A stretch of 64,000 nt of DNA from Lepus europaeus. Taxonomy: Eukaryota > Chordata > Mammalia > Lagomorpha > Leporidae. The notes below the pieces were generated by a model. That model was not told where the DNA came from, ran no database searches, and was given only the letters and a program-made list of their open reading frames with translations. Both the position numbers and the translations under genes were made by a program. This document shows positions 49,761 to 62,376 of this stretch, piece after piece. The stretch is from contig NC_084839.1 in the NCBI RefSeq assembly GCF_033115175.1, forward strand, positions 36,193,501 through 36,257,500. The letters are read 5' to 3'. Position 1 is the stretch's first letter; each line of letters opens with the position of its first letter.

Positions 49761-50566
49761 AAGCGATTTGTCTCTTAGGATGGTGGGATGAACAGAGAGG
49801 TAGATGTACACAATTCTTATATTGTTTTCATTTCCTGCAGCAGGAAGGGTGCTTTTCAAATTGGGGAAGTCAGAAGAAATATTATAAATCTTAGACAAGA
49901 TGCTAGATAGCATCGAATTTTGAAAACTGGGTTCAAGTATTTTGACCCAGGTAAACAGGAGTTATCAAGATAGTCACTGAATAAATCAGTGTTCTTTGTG
50001 CAATGATTAAGAATGGGGAAAGTGCCAGCGGAATGTGATCTACAAATCTTTGTTTAATGAAAATTAGTGGAAAATGGTTGGTTTGACTAACGTGAAGCTG
50101 GAGATGACTTCATTTGCACGAGTTAGGAGACTGTTCCAGAGGTGGGTTACTTTAGTCTACTTTCACTCCTGGGTTTAACTTTTCCTCCCTTTCTGTTGTA
50201 CAAGTCTTCCCTGAAGCTCCCTGGGTCTATCAGTCTCCCCATATCCTTGCTGGCAGCATGCTCTTACCCCCAAGCTTGTTTACTTAGTTTTAAAAGGCAT
50301 TTTCTGCATCTAATCATGAGGACAAATGTCCATTAAAGCTATAGGATACACCTGCTTGTTCTCTTGGTTGGACCTGAGCTCTGGGTTTCTCTGGCTGTGG
50401 TGGGAAGAATTGCAGTTCCTCTGCAGTGGATTTGCCTGCATCTTGTCTTCCTGCTGTTTGGATTTTAAATGTTTCTGTATTCAAAGATTCCTCTGATTTC
50501 TGATCTGCTGACGGTTGACTTTCTAGGTTTTAGTGCTTGTGTGGGATATTAAGATTATGGTTTCTG
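49761..50566. other. Unassigned sequence
   Basis: Nothing recognised. Confidence 0.4.
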
Positions 50567-50945
50567 TGTGCCTTAGTCCATTTTCTGCTGCTAGAACAGA
50601 ATATCTGAGACCAGGCAATTTATAACAAACAGAAATTTATTGGCTCATAGTTCTGGAAGCTGAGAAGTCAGAGCTTTCTTGCTGTGTCATCCCATTGTGA
50701 AGAGCAGAGACAAGAAAGGAGGAGAGGGAATGGGAAGGAGGGAGGGAGAGAGAGAAGGGGGTTGAATGTTTCCTATCATATGGAACCCACTTCTGTGGTA
50801 ATAAACCAACCAGTTCCCTTGATAACAGCACTAATCTGTTATGAGGGCTCTGTCTGATCAGCTCTTAAAGGTCTTACATCTCAATACTGTGACAATGGCA
50901 AATCAATTTCAACATGAGTTTGGGGTTCAGCATTCAAACTATGGC
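50567..50945 (-). mobile_element. ERVL-MaLR solo LTR
   Basis: Reverse MaLR LTR: 'ccttagtccattttctgctg', 'accaggcaatttataacaaa', 'ctttcttgctgtgtcatccc', 'gcattcaaactatggca'. Purine tract inside at about 50705-50762. Old. No internal genes. Confidence 0.78.
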
Positions 50946-51482
50946 ACTGTCATTCAGAAAGTCTGGATGAGAAAGTGGGTGCTAAAGGTAACTTTGAAAA
51001 AGATAAAGTCATAATATATGTGTGTGTATATATATGTTATATATATAAGTGAAATTATGAGACATATTTTTGCTTTACTCACTAAAAAATGAATCATTTT
51101 ATGTTAAACTATTTCAAAAAGAATTCAAAGAACACACACATAGGTAGTTGGAAATCTGGAAATGAATTAACTAGTAGATAGAAAACTGGATAATAAGAGC
51201 ACAAAAATGTTATGGTTGGAAATATCTTTGGAAAAATTTCACTTACATCATTTTGGACAAGTGAGCAGTGGCTTTGCTTGGACTTGAATACCTCATAGAG
51301 TTATAAAGTTACTCAATGGTGCTGAAGGGAAAATATGTATAACTGGAAGATTGCACTAGACAGGGAACATAGTAATTTTTTCTTTTAAAGTTTTTCACTA
51401 TTTTTTCAGACTATTCATTAAATTGCTGCTCTTCTTTTTTACAGTCTCATCCAATTGTTTTTTCTCCAAGTTCCATGATGCT
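50946..51482. other. Unassigned AT-rich sequence with (TA/TG)n at 51013-51048
   Basis: Nothing else recognised. Confidence 0.4.
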
Positions 51483-51496
51483 TAAATGACTTTTTT

Positions 51497-51825
51497 TTTT
51501 TTTTTTTGACAGGCAGAGTGCACAGTGAGAGAGACAGAGACAGAGAGAAAGGTCTTCCTTTTTGCCATTGGTTCACCCTCCAATGGCCGCTGCGGCCGGT
51601 GCACCGCGCTGATCCGAAGGCAGGAGCCAGGTGCTTCTCCTGGTCTCCCATGGGGTGCAGGGCCCAAGCACTTGGGCCATCCTCCACTGCACTCCCGGGC
51701 CACAGCAGAGAGCTGGCCTGGAAGAGGGGCAACTGGGACAGAATCCGGTGCCCCGACTGGGACTAGAACCTGGTGTGCCAGCGCCGCAAGGTGGAGGATT
51801 AGCCTAGTGAGCCGCGGCGCCGGCC
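51497..51825 (-). mobile_element. Young CSINE, perfect 14-bp TSD
   Basis: Poly(T), GACAGGCAGAGTGCACAGTG, body, head GCCGCGGCGCCGGCC. TSD TAAATGACTTTTTT at 51483-51496 and 51826-51839. Confidence 0.95.
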
Positions 51826-51839
51826 TAAATGACTTTTTT

Positions 51840-53203
51840 CAACGTTAACCATGAGTCTTTTTAGATTAGCTTTTGGCCGTTCTATTGAGTAAGTAGTGGT
51901 ATCTCCTTGTTGTTCTACTTTGCTTAGTTTTCTGGTGACATATGGTGTGGAGCATCTGTTCCTATACTTATTTGTCATCTGCATATTTTCCAGGCTGAGG
52001 TGTCCATTAAGGTCTTGGCTGGCTTGTATTGTCTTTGACTATGTTATTCTCATGCAAATTTAGTAAATTTCCAGGCAGTTCCATGTGCATAGAGCCATAG
52101 CTAAGGTCTTGTGTAGAAGGAAGTTTAAGCTTGAAGACTCTTAAGTTTTTACTTATTTCTGGCTCCCGCACTTTCCCCTGCTCCTCCATCTCAGTTGAAT
52201 GCTGTGATCTGGAGGCTGTATGAAACCGTGGGTCTAGGGGGAAGGCAATACTCTGAACTGGGGCTTAAACAGTAGGGTGTTGTGACTTTCAGGATGCCTG
52301 TATGCAGAAGAGCATCAGTCGTCTCTTATTAAGGCCACACCTTTGAAGTCTGCTTATTTTTATTTCAGTTTGGGACCTAAAAGCAGTTGGATTTTTAATT
52401 TTGCAAGGCTTCAATTTTTAGGTAAAAAAAGGACTTCCGTTACAGAGCATCTAACTTTCCAACTCATCTTGTTGACTAATTAGTTCTAGGCTGAGTTTTT
52501 CTATTACACAGTTAAAAAACACATTTTAAATACACTAAACACTATTCTGATTTTTTCTCTAACTACTTCCCAGGATTTTTTTGGTTTTCATCAGTATTTG
52601 GCATCCTGAGGTAAAGCAGGGGACAATACAGTCAGATATTTTGCCACCTTAAAACGAGGATACCATTTCTCCATCCTACTATGTCAGTGTACTTTTCATT
52701 CTCCTCTAGTAGCTTGTTCTAAATCAATATCATTCATTTTATGTTTGGTCATATGTAGCTCCACCCTTAGGTATAAAATTCTGTGGTATTTAAGAACCAA
52801 CTTAGCTGAGCTGAAAATAACAAAACGATACCAAATACTAACAAGAATACATGTGAAGTACTGGGGTTAGCAATTCAGGGTTGCCATAGTGGTTCTGCTC
52901 ACAAAGTCCTCAGGCACTCAGGCTCTCTCCTGCTCACTGACATACTGCCCTGGGGGAAGACATGGTTCATGTCAGCTCCTGCCATCTCATCCAGATCCCA
53001 AGTAGCTGGATAGAGAGGGGCAAAGAATAAAAGAGAGTACACACCAGCTAGGATATCTATGTGCTACAGGACTCTTCCCTTTGCCTTCTATTAGCAGAAT
53101 TTAATTAAATGACTACATGAGCTCCAAGAGAGGCTGAGTAAAGAGAGGGGAATGAGTGTTGACAGACACTTTACCAAGGTGGGCTATTCCAACACCACCA
53201 ATT
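51840..53203. other. Unassigned sequence
   Basis: No gene or repeat recognised in ~1.4 kb. Confidence 0.45.
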
Positions 53204-53219
53204 AGCTTATGTTCTTTTT

Positions 53220-53564
53220 TTAAAAAAAAAATTTTTTTTTTTGACAGGCAGAGTGGACAGTGAAAGAGAGAGAGACAGAGAGAAAGGTCTTCCTTCCATT
53301 GGTTCACCCTCCAATGACCGCCGCAGTAGGCGTGCTGTGGCCGGCACACCGCGCTGATCCGAAGCTGGGAGCCAGGTGCTTCTCCTGGTCTCCCATGGGG
53401 TGCAGGGCCCAAGCGATTGGGCCATCCTCCACTGCACTCCCGGGCCACAGCAGAGAGCTGGCCTGGAAGAGGGGCAACCAGGACAGAATCTGGCGCCCCG
53501 ACCTGGACTAGAACCTGGTGTGCCAGCGCCGCAAGGCAGAGGATTAGCCAATTGAGCCGTGTCG
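53220..53564 (-). mobile_element. Young CSINE with altered 5' end, 16-bp TSD
   Basis: T/A-rich tail, GACAGGCAGAGTGGACAGTG, body. The head ends GAGCCGTGTCG instead of GAGCCGTGGCGCCGGCC. Perfect TSD AGCTTATGTTCTTTTT at 53204-53219 and 53565-53580 shows that the shortened head arose during insertion. Confidence 0.94.
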
Positions 53565-53713
53565 AGCTTATGTTCTTTTTATAGCTTTCTTTTCTTTTAT
53601 TATCCTAATATTAAGGTGGCTTTTCAAAGGTGAGTCACACTAGGAGTTAAGTAGGAATTCAAATTCCAAAGCTTCATTTTCAGGCCTTATTTATTTTTAA
53701 TTTTATTTACACA

Positions 53714-54596
53714 TTTTTTTTTTACAAAGCTTTTATTTAATAAACATAAATTTTGAAAGTACAACTTTTTTTTTATTAAACTTTTATTTAATGAATATAA
53801 ATTTCCAAAGTACAGCTCATGGGTCACAATGGCTTCCCCCCCTCCCGTAACTACCCTCCCGCCCGCAACCCTCCCCTCTCCCGCTCCCTCTCCCCTTCCA
53901 TTCATGTAAGGATTGATTTTCAATTCTCTTTGTATACAGAAGATCAGCTTAGCATATATTAGGTAAGGTTTTGAAAGTACAACTTTTGGATTATAGTTCT
54001 TTTTCCCCCCATAACCACCCTCCCACCTGCAAACCATCCCATCTCCTACTTCCTCTCCCATCCCATTCTTCATTAAGATTCATTTTTAATTATCTTTATA
54101 TACAGAAGATCAACTTAGTATATACTAAGTAAAGATTTCAACAGTTTGCACCCACACAGATACACAAAGTATAAAGTACTGTTTGAAGACTAGTTTTACT
54201 GTTAATTCTCATAGTGCAACACATTAAGGACAGAGATCCTACATGGGAAGTAAGTGCACAGTGATTCCTGTTGTTTATTTAACAACTGACACTCTTATTT
54301 ATGACGTCAGTAATCACCTGAGGCTCTTGTCATGAGCTGCCAAGGCTATGGAAGCCTCTTGAATTCACCAACTCCGATCTTATTTAGACAAGGCCATACT
54401 CAAAGTGGAAGTTCTCTCCTCCCTTCAGAGAAAGGTACCTACTTCTTCCCAGTTCTTTCCACTAGGATCTCACTCTCAGAGATCTTTCATTTAGGTCATT
54501 TTTTGCCACAATGTCTTGGCTTTCCATGCCTGCGAAACTCTCACAGGCGTTTTAGCTGGATCCAAATGCCTTAAGGGCTGATTCTGAGGCCAGAGT
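53714..54596 (-). mobile_element. Rabbit L1 3' end hosting a second L1 tail
   Basis: Antisense L1 3'UTR from the T-rich tail to 'ttaagggctgattctgaggc', collinear with the plus-strand copy at 63600. A short TSD TATTTACACA lies at 53704-53713 and 54597-54606. The element at 53770-53968 is inserted into it. Confidence 0.88.
53770..53968 (-). mobile_element. Short rabbit L1 tail nested in another L1 tail
   Basis: TTATTTAATGAATATAAATT plus C-rich tract and TATACAGAAGATCAGCTTAG. Perfect 19-bp TSD TTTTGAAAGTACAACTTTT at 53751-53769 and 53969-53987, made from the host L1 sequence. Confidence 0.94.
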
Positions 54597-54606
54597 ATTT
54601 ACACAC

Positions 54607-57600
54607 AATGTTAACATTACAAAATAGAAAAGGAATACACTACTGTTTTCTCATTTTCAGCAACTTTCCCTGGCAGAAGTGCCACCTCATATATCCTATC
54701 ATGCAATGATTGGCCTCAATTACATTGTCAGTTAGTGTACGAACCAGGGCTAGGAACTGGTTCCTTTGATTTCTAAATTAAGTCTCTTTCCATTGTATCT
54801 TGATAAGAACAACACATTTATGAACAAAGATATAGACTTGAGGACAGGTTGGGTGCGCTGGGTTGTGTAGTGCAGATACAAGTTCTCATTGGTCAAGTGA
54901 GGTGAAAAGGAGAAGAAACATCAACATGGTTGAGCATTTCGGGGGAAGCTCACATGGCAAAGCCAAAACCCTCAAGAAGGATTACAGCATACTTGATCCT
55001 TCACTCTTCTTAATTTTAATGCTAATCTCTCTTTTTTGGTGTAAATATTGTTTTTTATTTTTGTTTAGTGTTCTCTTCTGTTTTCCTGAAGTACTAAATC
55101 ATGATAGGAAATACATTGTCCTAGGAAGCAAGAATGTAGTCCTATGTAATCTGTATGCACAGCACACTGGCTGGTTTAATGGGGGAAATCAGTTGTTTTA
55201 GAAGGAAAAGGTATGAATTTCATGCTTCTTTGACACAGCGACCATACAAGTCAGGGTCTCTCTCAGGGTCACACGTCTAATAGGGGCTTGTCACAATTGC
55301 CCTCACCAACTCATTTCTTTTTAGCAGTTCCAAAACAAAATAGGGAGGAAAGAAACTTCCCTAGAGTCAGATTTTCTTCACCAAGACAGAGCAATGGGTG
55401 CTATCCACCCACTAGGTATCCACCAAGATGCAGACCCCTGTTTAAGAGTCATAGGATAAAAAAAAAAAGGAGTCATAGGATGGCTGGAGGGAAAGCAAGG
55501 GTGACACAGTGGCACTTTCACAGGAAAGTTGTGTGATGCTGTGGCACCCACTCTAACACTGATGCCATGGAGGTTTTCTTTGCAGCTCATCAACTGGGGG
55601 ACAGGTCCAAATCAGCATCACTATAACTGGTAGTGGGCTTTGAGGCACAGTCTGGGTCTTCCTCTGCAGCCTCTATCTCTTACCTACTCCATTTAGACTT
55701 TGTCACTGATCAAAGAAATGCTTGACAGTGACTCTGTATGAGAAAGCTTGGTTGTGTAGCATGTTGGCTTTTGCTTTGGGGGCCAGATGCAGAAAGGCTA
55801 TCCCTTAATTCTTTTGGTCCTTAGATGACAGTGAATCACGAGGCCTCTACTATCAAGCAATAATATTTAGTGAGCATGTCACGTGCCTAGAGGTAGGATA
55901 GATACTGAGAAGGATTCATGTGTCTTGGGGGGCATTTGTACTCAAAGAAGGACTGCAAAGTCAAGACCAATGCCAATAGCAGGATACATTGTTCAGTGTA
56001 TAGTCAGTGATAATGGATGGTGGGGATTAAATGAAGCAGGAGTTCAAAGAAAGAAGATTTTAGTAGGGTAGGAGATTCAGAATTTGTAAAGGAAGTAGAA
56101 TTGAAAGGTAGATAAACTCAACCAAATCTCTTATTTCCTTTCCTACCATTTGACTCAATGAACCAAGTCAGTCCATTTTTTGTGACTGAGCATTTTTGTA
56201 GCTAGAGAGGCTCATGAAAACAGTCATATGTAACCAATGATGACAGCTCATTTTTGAGGTCAAGATTCTGCTTTAACATTCACTAATTTTAGGCAGGGAG
56301 ACAGGAAATAGATCTACTACTGAATGTCCCTCATAGCTGTTCAAGGACACCAACAGTCCTGGAACTTCAACAATACTGCCCTGGATACTTTTTAGTCAGT
56401 TTTATGAGGAAGTGGGAGATTGTGTGTTGGTTCTGCACCTAAAACATCCTGTCCCACTACACATATAGGATGCATTTGCAGCTCTGAGTCTTGCAGAAGG
56501 CCATGATTGCACTGCACCTCCAGTGCCACAGTGCTCAGATGCATCTCGGCTGCAGTGAAGCTCCCATGCAGACACAAGTCTCCTGGAGTGGAGGGGAGTG
56601 GGAGAGCTACAGAATTCCAGTCTCCCAGGGTCAGTAAAGAATCCTACAAGTTACATGTGAGGGTAGCAGGGGCTCTGAAATAAGACCATTCAGGGCTTAC
56701 AGAGTCACACAGAGGTTGAATAAAGACCGGCACAACTGTTCCCTTAGCTCTGACAGCTAGTTTATTACCAGTTGCTGAAACCCATGCATTAAGGTTATAT
56801 ATAATTATAGGTAGTGGATTGTATAGAATTTTCACTGGAAATGTGAACCCAGTCATCTTAAGAATTCCTTTTGTCTTCCTAAGGTCCTGCAGATGCAGAG
56901 AGCCTCCCCCTTGGTATTATAATATATAAAAGCATGGGCAATGTAATAGCAGGCAAAAATCAAATAATCAGCACCTCCAAACAGGATGTATTTCTGTTTG
57001 AGTATATGATAAATTTCACATCTCTTGCTAGGAAAATAAAACTCCAGAATTCTTACTTGGTTTATGATGGAAAGTTTTGCAACAAGAGGCAACACAAGAT
57101 TTATTCCATTATAAAGTTTATTTTATTATGAGATTTCAAAAAGTTATCTCAGGAAAGAATTGAACGAAGGAGATTTTGTGGTTCTTTAATAATACAGTAG
57201 AGTTTAGTAGCTCTAAAATGATAAGAGCTTTCCGACAGTGTAGGCCCAAAGCTAGGAAGTAGCAGATCAAATGTTTAATAACATTGAGTTAGCAGTGAGT
57301 GTCAACAAAAGACTAGAGACTGATTTGAAATATTGCCATCATGTTCAGAAATCCCATTGGTTGATGATGGTAACTGCTAATGTGATCCTGAACATTCTGG
57401 ATAATGAATAACACATGAGGGATGGGGTAAATATTGCAAAGGAAACTATTGGAATAAAAGAAATCAAACAGTATTGAGCCCCTTGACTGAGATTGTTGTG
57501 CCTGGAGAAAAATGAAATGATCTCAGAGTGAAAAGAATGCCATCCCTGTAACAGACACTGGTTCTCCATGGTGAAAGGTGTTCTGAGGATACTTCTAGGT

Positions 57601-58995
57601 TAAGGGGAAGGAGGGTGGAAGGTTATTAATTAGTGATATCTGTTTTGGATTTGGAGGGAATGGTGGTAGAGATAGATGGGTGCTGTGTTTTTCCTATTTG
57701 AATTTTAAGTCCTCAGCCAGAAATGGAGAAAATATCTCCACTCTGAATCCTTTAGTATTACGACAATCCAAGATTTATTGAATTATGTAGACACTAGCTT
57801 CCCCACAAAATTACTAAGAGTATCCCCCAGTTGTAGATTGCTCAAACTACCTATGAGAGAAAAATTTCTCTACCAAACTTTGGAACTTATATCCTAAGCA
57901 CTGACTCTATACTGTTATGTACTATGAGAACTGAGGGAAGACTTTTAATAAAATTGGCTCTGTGTGTTCAAGGTATTCCCCTTTTTATCTAATGCAGAGT
58001 AATATATTTAAATAGAAAACATTAAAATCATTAATGGACTAAAAACTGAGTACACATCTCATAGACAAGACCGGAATCAGAAACATAAATGGTGGTGGTG
58101 CTGAAGTGTGTGTGGGGTGGCTGGAAGTTTGGGTCCTTTGGGCTGATGGTATTAAAATTGCTCTTCATAAGATAGAGAGACAGTGTCAGCATGAACATTT
58201 GAACCCAGGACCTGCTAGGGCCTCCATTTCTTGTTAGAGGATGCTGGGAGAAACCCCCCTGTAGAGCAAATGCTTGGGTTGATGCTTTTAAGACAAAAAA
58301 CAAAACAAAACAGAAAAACCAACCTTTTCCCTGAGAACAGAAGCAAGGTGCTCTAGAGGGGCATCTGTCATATTCGCCAATACTGACTTAACTCTGTTCT
58401 AAAAAAATAAAGTAACCATAATACATTTGGACAGAAAGGGGTAGAAAGGGGGAAGAGAAAGTAAGAAAAATTTTGACCCCAAAACAAGCCTTCAAATAAA
58501 GTTCTAAAAATAGAGCTAAGAAATTCAGCTAAGACTATAAATAATGAGATGAATTCAGCATAGTTGAAATTAAAATAATAAAGTGGCTTTAAAAACTGGC
58601 TTTCAAAATCCCTCTAATGGTTTAGTAGTATGCCAAATATCCCAAAGAGATGCATAAAAGCTTAATACTATGAGAATTTTTAACAAGGGACAATCAATTA
58701 TTAAATAAAATTGAGATGTGAAATAACATCAAGTGTATGTGTATAAATAACAAACAATATGAAACTTCAAAATAGAAACATTGATCACTGAGCCAGTGAA
58801 AGAGAGCTTAACAAATTGTAATATAATAGCAATTACTCAGAAAGTACACTTTGAAGACGTGAAAAAGTTTGAAGATTCTGAAGATATATTGACAAGATCC
58901 AATCTACAACTAATAGTTTCAGAGGAATAGAGGATATCAAAACAATATTTTAGAGCTAGTGCCTGGGATTTTTTTGATGGAAGACAAAAGTTCTT
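54607..58995. other. 4.4 kb mostly without recognised elements
   Basis: Longest stretch here with almost no insertions. 55850-56100 may be an antisense L2 remnant ('aatatttagtgagcatgtca'). Open frames (for example 54863-55201 plus, 112 codons) show no known domain. Unique or deeply diverged sequence. Confidence 0.45.
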
Positions 58996-59009
58996 GGATT
59001 AAACTTTTT

Positions 59010-59352
59010 TTTTAAAGATTTATTATTTATTTGAAAGAGTTACCTAGAGAGAGAAGGATAGGCAGAGAGAGAGAGAGAGAGAGAGAGAGCGAGTCTTCCA
59101 TCTGCTGGTTCACTGTCCAATTGACTACGAAGGCTGGAGCTGCACCGAACCGAAGACAGGAGCCAGGAGCTTCTTTCAGGTTTCCCATGTGGGTGCAGGG
59201 ACCCAAGGACGAGGGCCATCTTCCACTACTTTCTCAGGCCATAGCAGAGAGCTGGATCGGAAGTGGAGCAGCCAGGACTTGAACCAGCGAGCAGATGGGA
59301 TGCCAGCACTGCAGGCAGCAGCTTTACCTGCTAAATCACAACACTGGACCCC
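59010..59352 (-). mobile_element. CSINE with perfect 14-bp TSD
   Basis: Tail 'taaagatttattatttattt', (GA)n at 59063-59089, reverse body, head 'caacactggacccc'. TSD GGATTAAACTTTTT at 58996-59009 and 59353-59366. Confidence 0.93.
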
Positions 59353-59382
59353 GGATTAAACTTTTTAAAAAAGAATAATTTC

Positions 59383-59725
59383 GGCCGGCGCCGTGGCTCA
59401 ACAGGCTAATCCTCCGCCTTGTGGCGCCGGCACACCGGGTTCTAGTCCCGGTTGGGGCACCGATCCTGTCCCGGTTGCCCCTCTTCCAGGCCAGCTCTCT
59501 GCTGTGGCTAGGGAGTGCAGTGGAGGATGGCCCAAGTGTTTGGGCCCTGCACCCCATGGGAGACCAGGAGAAGCACCTGGCTCCTGCCATCGGAACAGCG
59601 CGGTGCGCCGGCCGCAGCGCGCTACCGCGGCGGCCATTGGAGGGTGAACCAACGGCAAAAGGAAGACCTTTCTCTCTGTCTCTCTCTCTCACTGTCCACT
59701 CTGTCTGTCAAAAAAAAAAAAAAAA
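59383..59725 (+). mobile_element. Young CSINE, very well preserved, long pure A tail
   Basis: Head GGCCGGCGCCGTGGCTCAAC, CpG-rich body, tail CTGTCTGTC followed by 22 uninterrupted A. Perfect TSD AAAAAAGAATAATTTC at 59367-59382 and 59726-59741. Among the least decayed copies in the window. Confidence 0.96.
59394..59448 (+). promoter_or_regulatory. tRNA-like pol III A and B boxes of the young CSINE
   Basis: TGGCTCAACAGG (59394-59405) occupies the A-box position and GGTTCTAGTCC (59438-59448) is a B-box match (consensus GGTTCGANTCC), spaced as in tRNA-derived SINEs. This is the internal promoter of the CSINE at 59383. Similar boxes recur in the other young copies. Confidence 0.75.
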
Positions 59726-59741
59726 AAAAAAGAATAATTTC

Positions 59742-60354
59742 ACATGTAAACACATTTTTGTTAACTGAAGAATAAAACAAATCTTAAAATAAAAGGGCCA
59801 CATCAGCTTGCATATAAGTGAATGACAATTAGACTGATGGCAGGTACCTCATCAGTAACAAAATACATTGAAGTAAATTGAGATACATGTATTTGCAAGG
59901 TGCCAAAGGAAAATAGCTGTCAATTTGGTATCCTATACTCAAAATTAATGATGAACATTCAGCAAAAGAACTACTAAAAGAGACCGTAAGTAGGAGGCAA
60001 TCCATAGGTGAAAGACAGGATGCAAAAACAGTGGTGCACACAAATGTCAGTAAAGTTTATTTACTGTAAAAGGAATCAGTTTTGGTTTGTACACACAAAG
60101 AAAATAAACTATACATAAGAATAATGAGGTGGTGATATATTCAAAGGAGAGTCCAAGCATTTTAAAGACTTTGTCTTGTTCAGGATGGGGAAAGAGGTAT
60201 TGAATAACCTTAAAATTTATAAAGTAAACAAAAATATTTAGTATCTAGGACTAACTAGTAAAATTAAGTGCAAGACCTTTATGCCTTTTAAGGATATAAA
60301 ATAATGCCTTATGAAATGGAAAGTCTAGAGTCATAAATCAATATCATTTAAAGG
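59742..60354. other. Unassigned AT-rich sequence
   Basis: Nothing recognised. Confidence 0.4.
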
Positions 60355-62245
60355 TCTATACTGTCTAAAGCAATCTATAGATTCAGTGCAGTCCCTATGA
60401 AAATACCAATGACATTCTTTACAGAACTAGAAAAAACAATCCTAAAATTCATAAGGAATAACAAAACAAGCTAGAAGCATCACAATACCTGACTTCAAAG
60501 CATACTACAAAGCTATAGTAATTAAAGCAGGGTTCTACTGCTGTAAAAACCAACACATAGATCAATGTAACAGAACAGAGATCCTAGAAATTAATCCATG
60601 TACATATAGCCAATTGATTTTTGACAAAAGTGCTCAGGCTATACACTGGAGTAAGGATAACCTCTTCAACAAATGGTGCTGGCAAAACTGGATATATATA
60701 TGTTGAAGAATGTAATTAGATCCATACTCTTATCATATGTAAATATATCAACTCAAGATGGATCAAAGACCTAAATTTAAGACCTGAGACTATGAAGTTG
60801 TTGATAGAAAATATAGGGGAAACACTCTAAGACATTTATGTAGGCGATGACTTCTTGGACAAGACCTCAAAGCACAGGCAACAAGAGCAACACTAAACAC
60901 ATGTGATTGTATCAAACGCAGAAGCTTTTGGACAGCAAAGATTATAATCAATAGAGTGAAGAGACATCCAACAGAATGCAAAAAATATTTGCAAGCTACC
61001 TTCCAGCAAAGGATTAATACTCCGAATATATAAGCAACTTAAAAACCTCAACTACAACAAAACAATCAATCCATTTAAGAAATGGGCAAAGGACCACAAC
61101 AGACAATTGTCAAATGAAGAAATACAAATGAACAACAAATATGTGAATAAATGTTCAACATCACTAGCCATCATGGAAGTACAAATGGAAACCGCAATGA
61201 GATACCATTTCACCCCTGTCAGAATGGCTAAAATCCAGAAGATAGGGAGTAACAAGTGCTGGTGAGGATGTGGAGAAAAGGGAACTCTTATACATTGTTG
61301 GTGGGAATGTAAATCTGTGCAGTCACTGTGGAAAATCCTGTGGAGATTTTTTTCCCAATTAAAAAAAAAATCTTTGTTGATAGCAAGCCCAAGAACTTCT
61401 TTTTTAGTTATTTATTTTTTAAAGTTTTATTTATTTATTTGAGAGGCAGTTATAGACAGAGAGAGGGAGAGACAGAGAGGTCTTCCATCTGCTGGTTCAC
61501 TCCCTAAATGGCCGCAATGGTCAGAGCTGTGCTGATCTGAACCCAGGAGCCAGGACCTTCTTCTGGATCTCCCATGTAGGTGTAGGGGCCCAAGCACTTG
61601 GGCCATCTTCTGCTGCTTTCCCAGGCTATCAGCAGAGAGCTGGGTCAGAAGAGGAGCAGCTTGAACATGAACTGGTGCCCATATCAGATGCTGGTGCCAC
61701 AGGAGGAGGTGTAACCTACCATGCCACAGTGCTGGCTCCTGGAGATTTCTTAAAAAGTTAGACTTGCCATATGACCCATCAATCCCACTACTGGGTATAT
61801 ACCCAAAAAGCATGAACATGTTGTGTTAAAAAGATACTGCATCACCATGTTTATAGCAGCACTGTTCACAATAGCCAAAATATGGAATCAACCAAGGTGT
61901 CCATCATCAGATGAATGGATAAAGGAAATGTGGTATGTATACACAATGGAGTATTATTTAGCTATAAAAAAGAATGAAATTCTACCACTTGTACCAAAAT
62001 GGATGCAACTGAGTGAAATAAACCAACCCAGAAAGACAAATACCACATGTTCTCCCTTATATGTGGGAGCTAAAATTAAAAAAAAAAAAGTTAAAAACAA
62101 GAGAAAAACAGAAACAACAATAACAAAAGAGAATGAAATGTCTGTGTATGTCTGTGTGTATCAGTACTGCTGTATATACAGTTTTGTAAATCTTTGTTTT
62201 ATACCTTTATCATACCAGTGGTTAAGAAAGTTGTACTACTATAGT
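60355..62245 (+). mobile_element. Old L1 (L1MA-like), ORF2 C-terminal region and 3' end
   Basis: 'attcagtgcagtccctatga', 'tggtgctggcaaaactggat' and 'caacatcactagccatcatg' follow L1 ORF2. A surviving frame from 61823 contains FIAALFTIAKIWNQP and MWYVYTMEYYLAIKKNE, typical of the ORF2p C-terminus. Stops and a small deletion inactivate it. A CSINE with extra sequence splits it at 61354-61739. Confidence 0.92.
61354..61739 (-). mobile_element. CSINE with ~55 bp of extra 3' sequence inside its TSD
   Basis: 61409-61739 is a reverse CSINE (tail TTTATTTATTTATTTGAGAG, head 'cacagtgctggctcc'). Between it and the left TSD lies 61354-61408, which is neither SINE nor L1: 'cccaattaaaaaaaaaatct', then 'gttgatagcaagcccaagaa'. 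TSD TGGAGATTTTTT (61341-61352) and TGGAGATTTCTT (61740-61751) encloses both parts. Confidence 0.8.
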
Positions 62246-62376
62246 TTCAATGGTGTGTGATTAATTTAACATTTACTCTATATGGGTGAAATGGTCATCT
62301 TTATTTTCAATTATCGTTTATAGCCTTTGACTATCTTCCTGCTAAACTGTGATCATTTTATTTTTTACTTGCTTTT

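Noticed and set aside
61823..62092. Functional reverse-transcriptase gene
   Set aside because: Only the last part of ORF2p is open; upstream frames are broken and a SINE splits the element.
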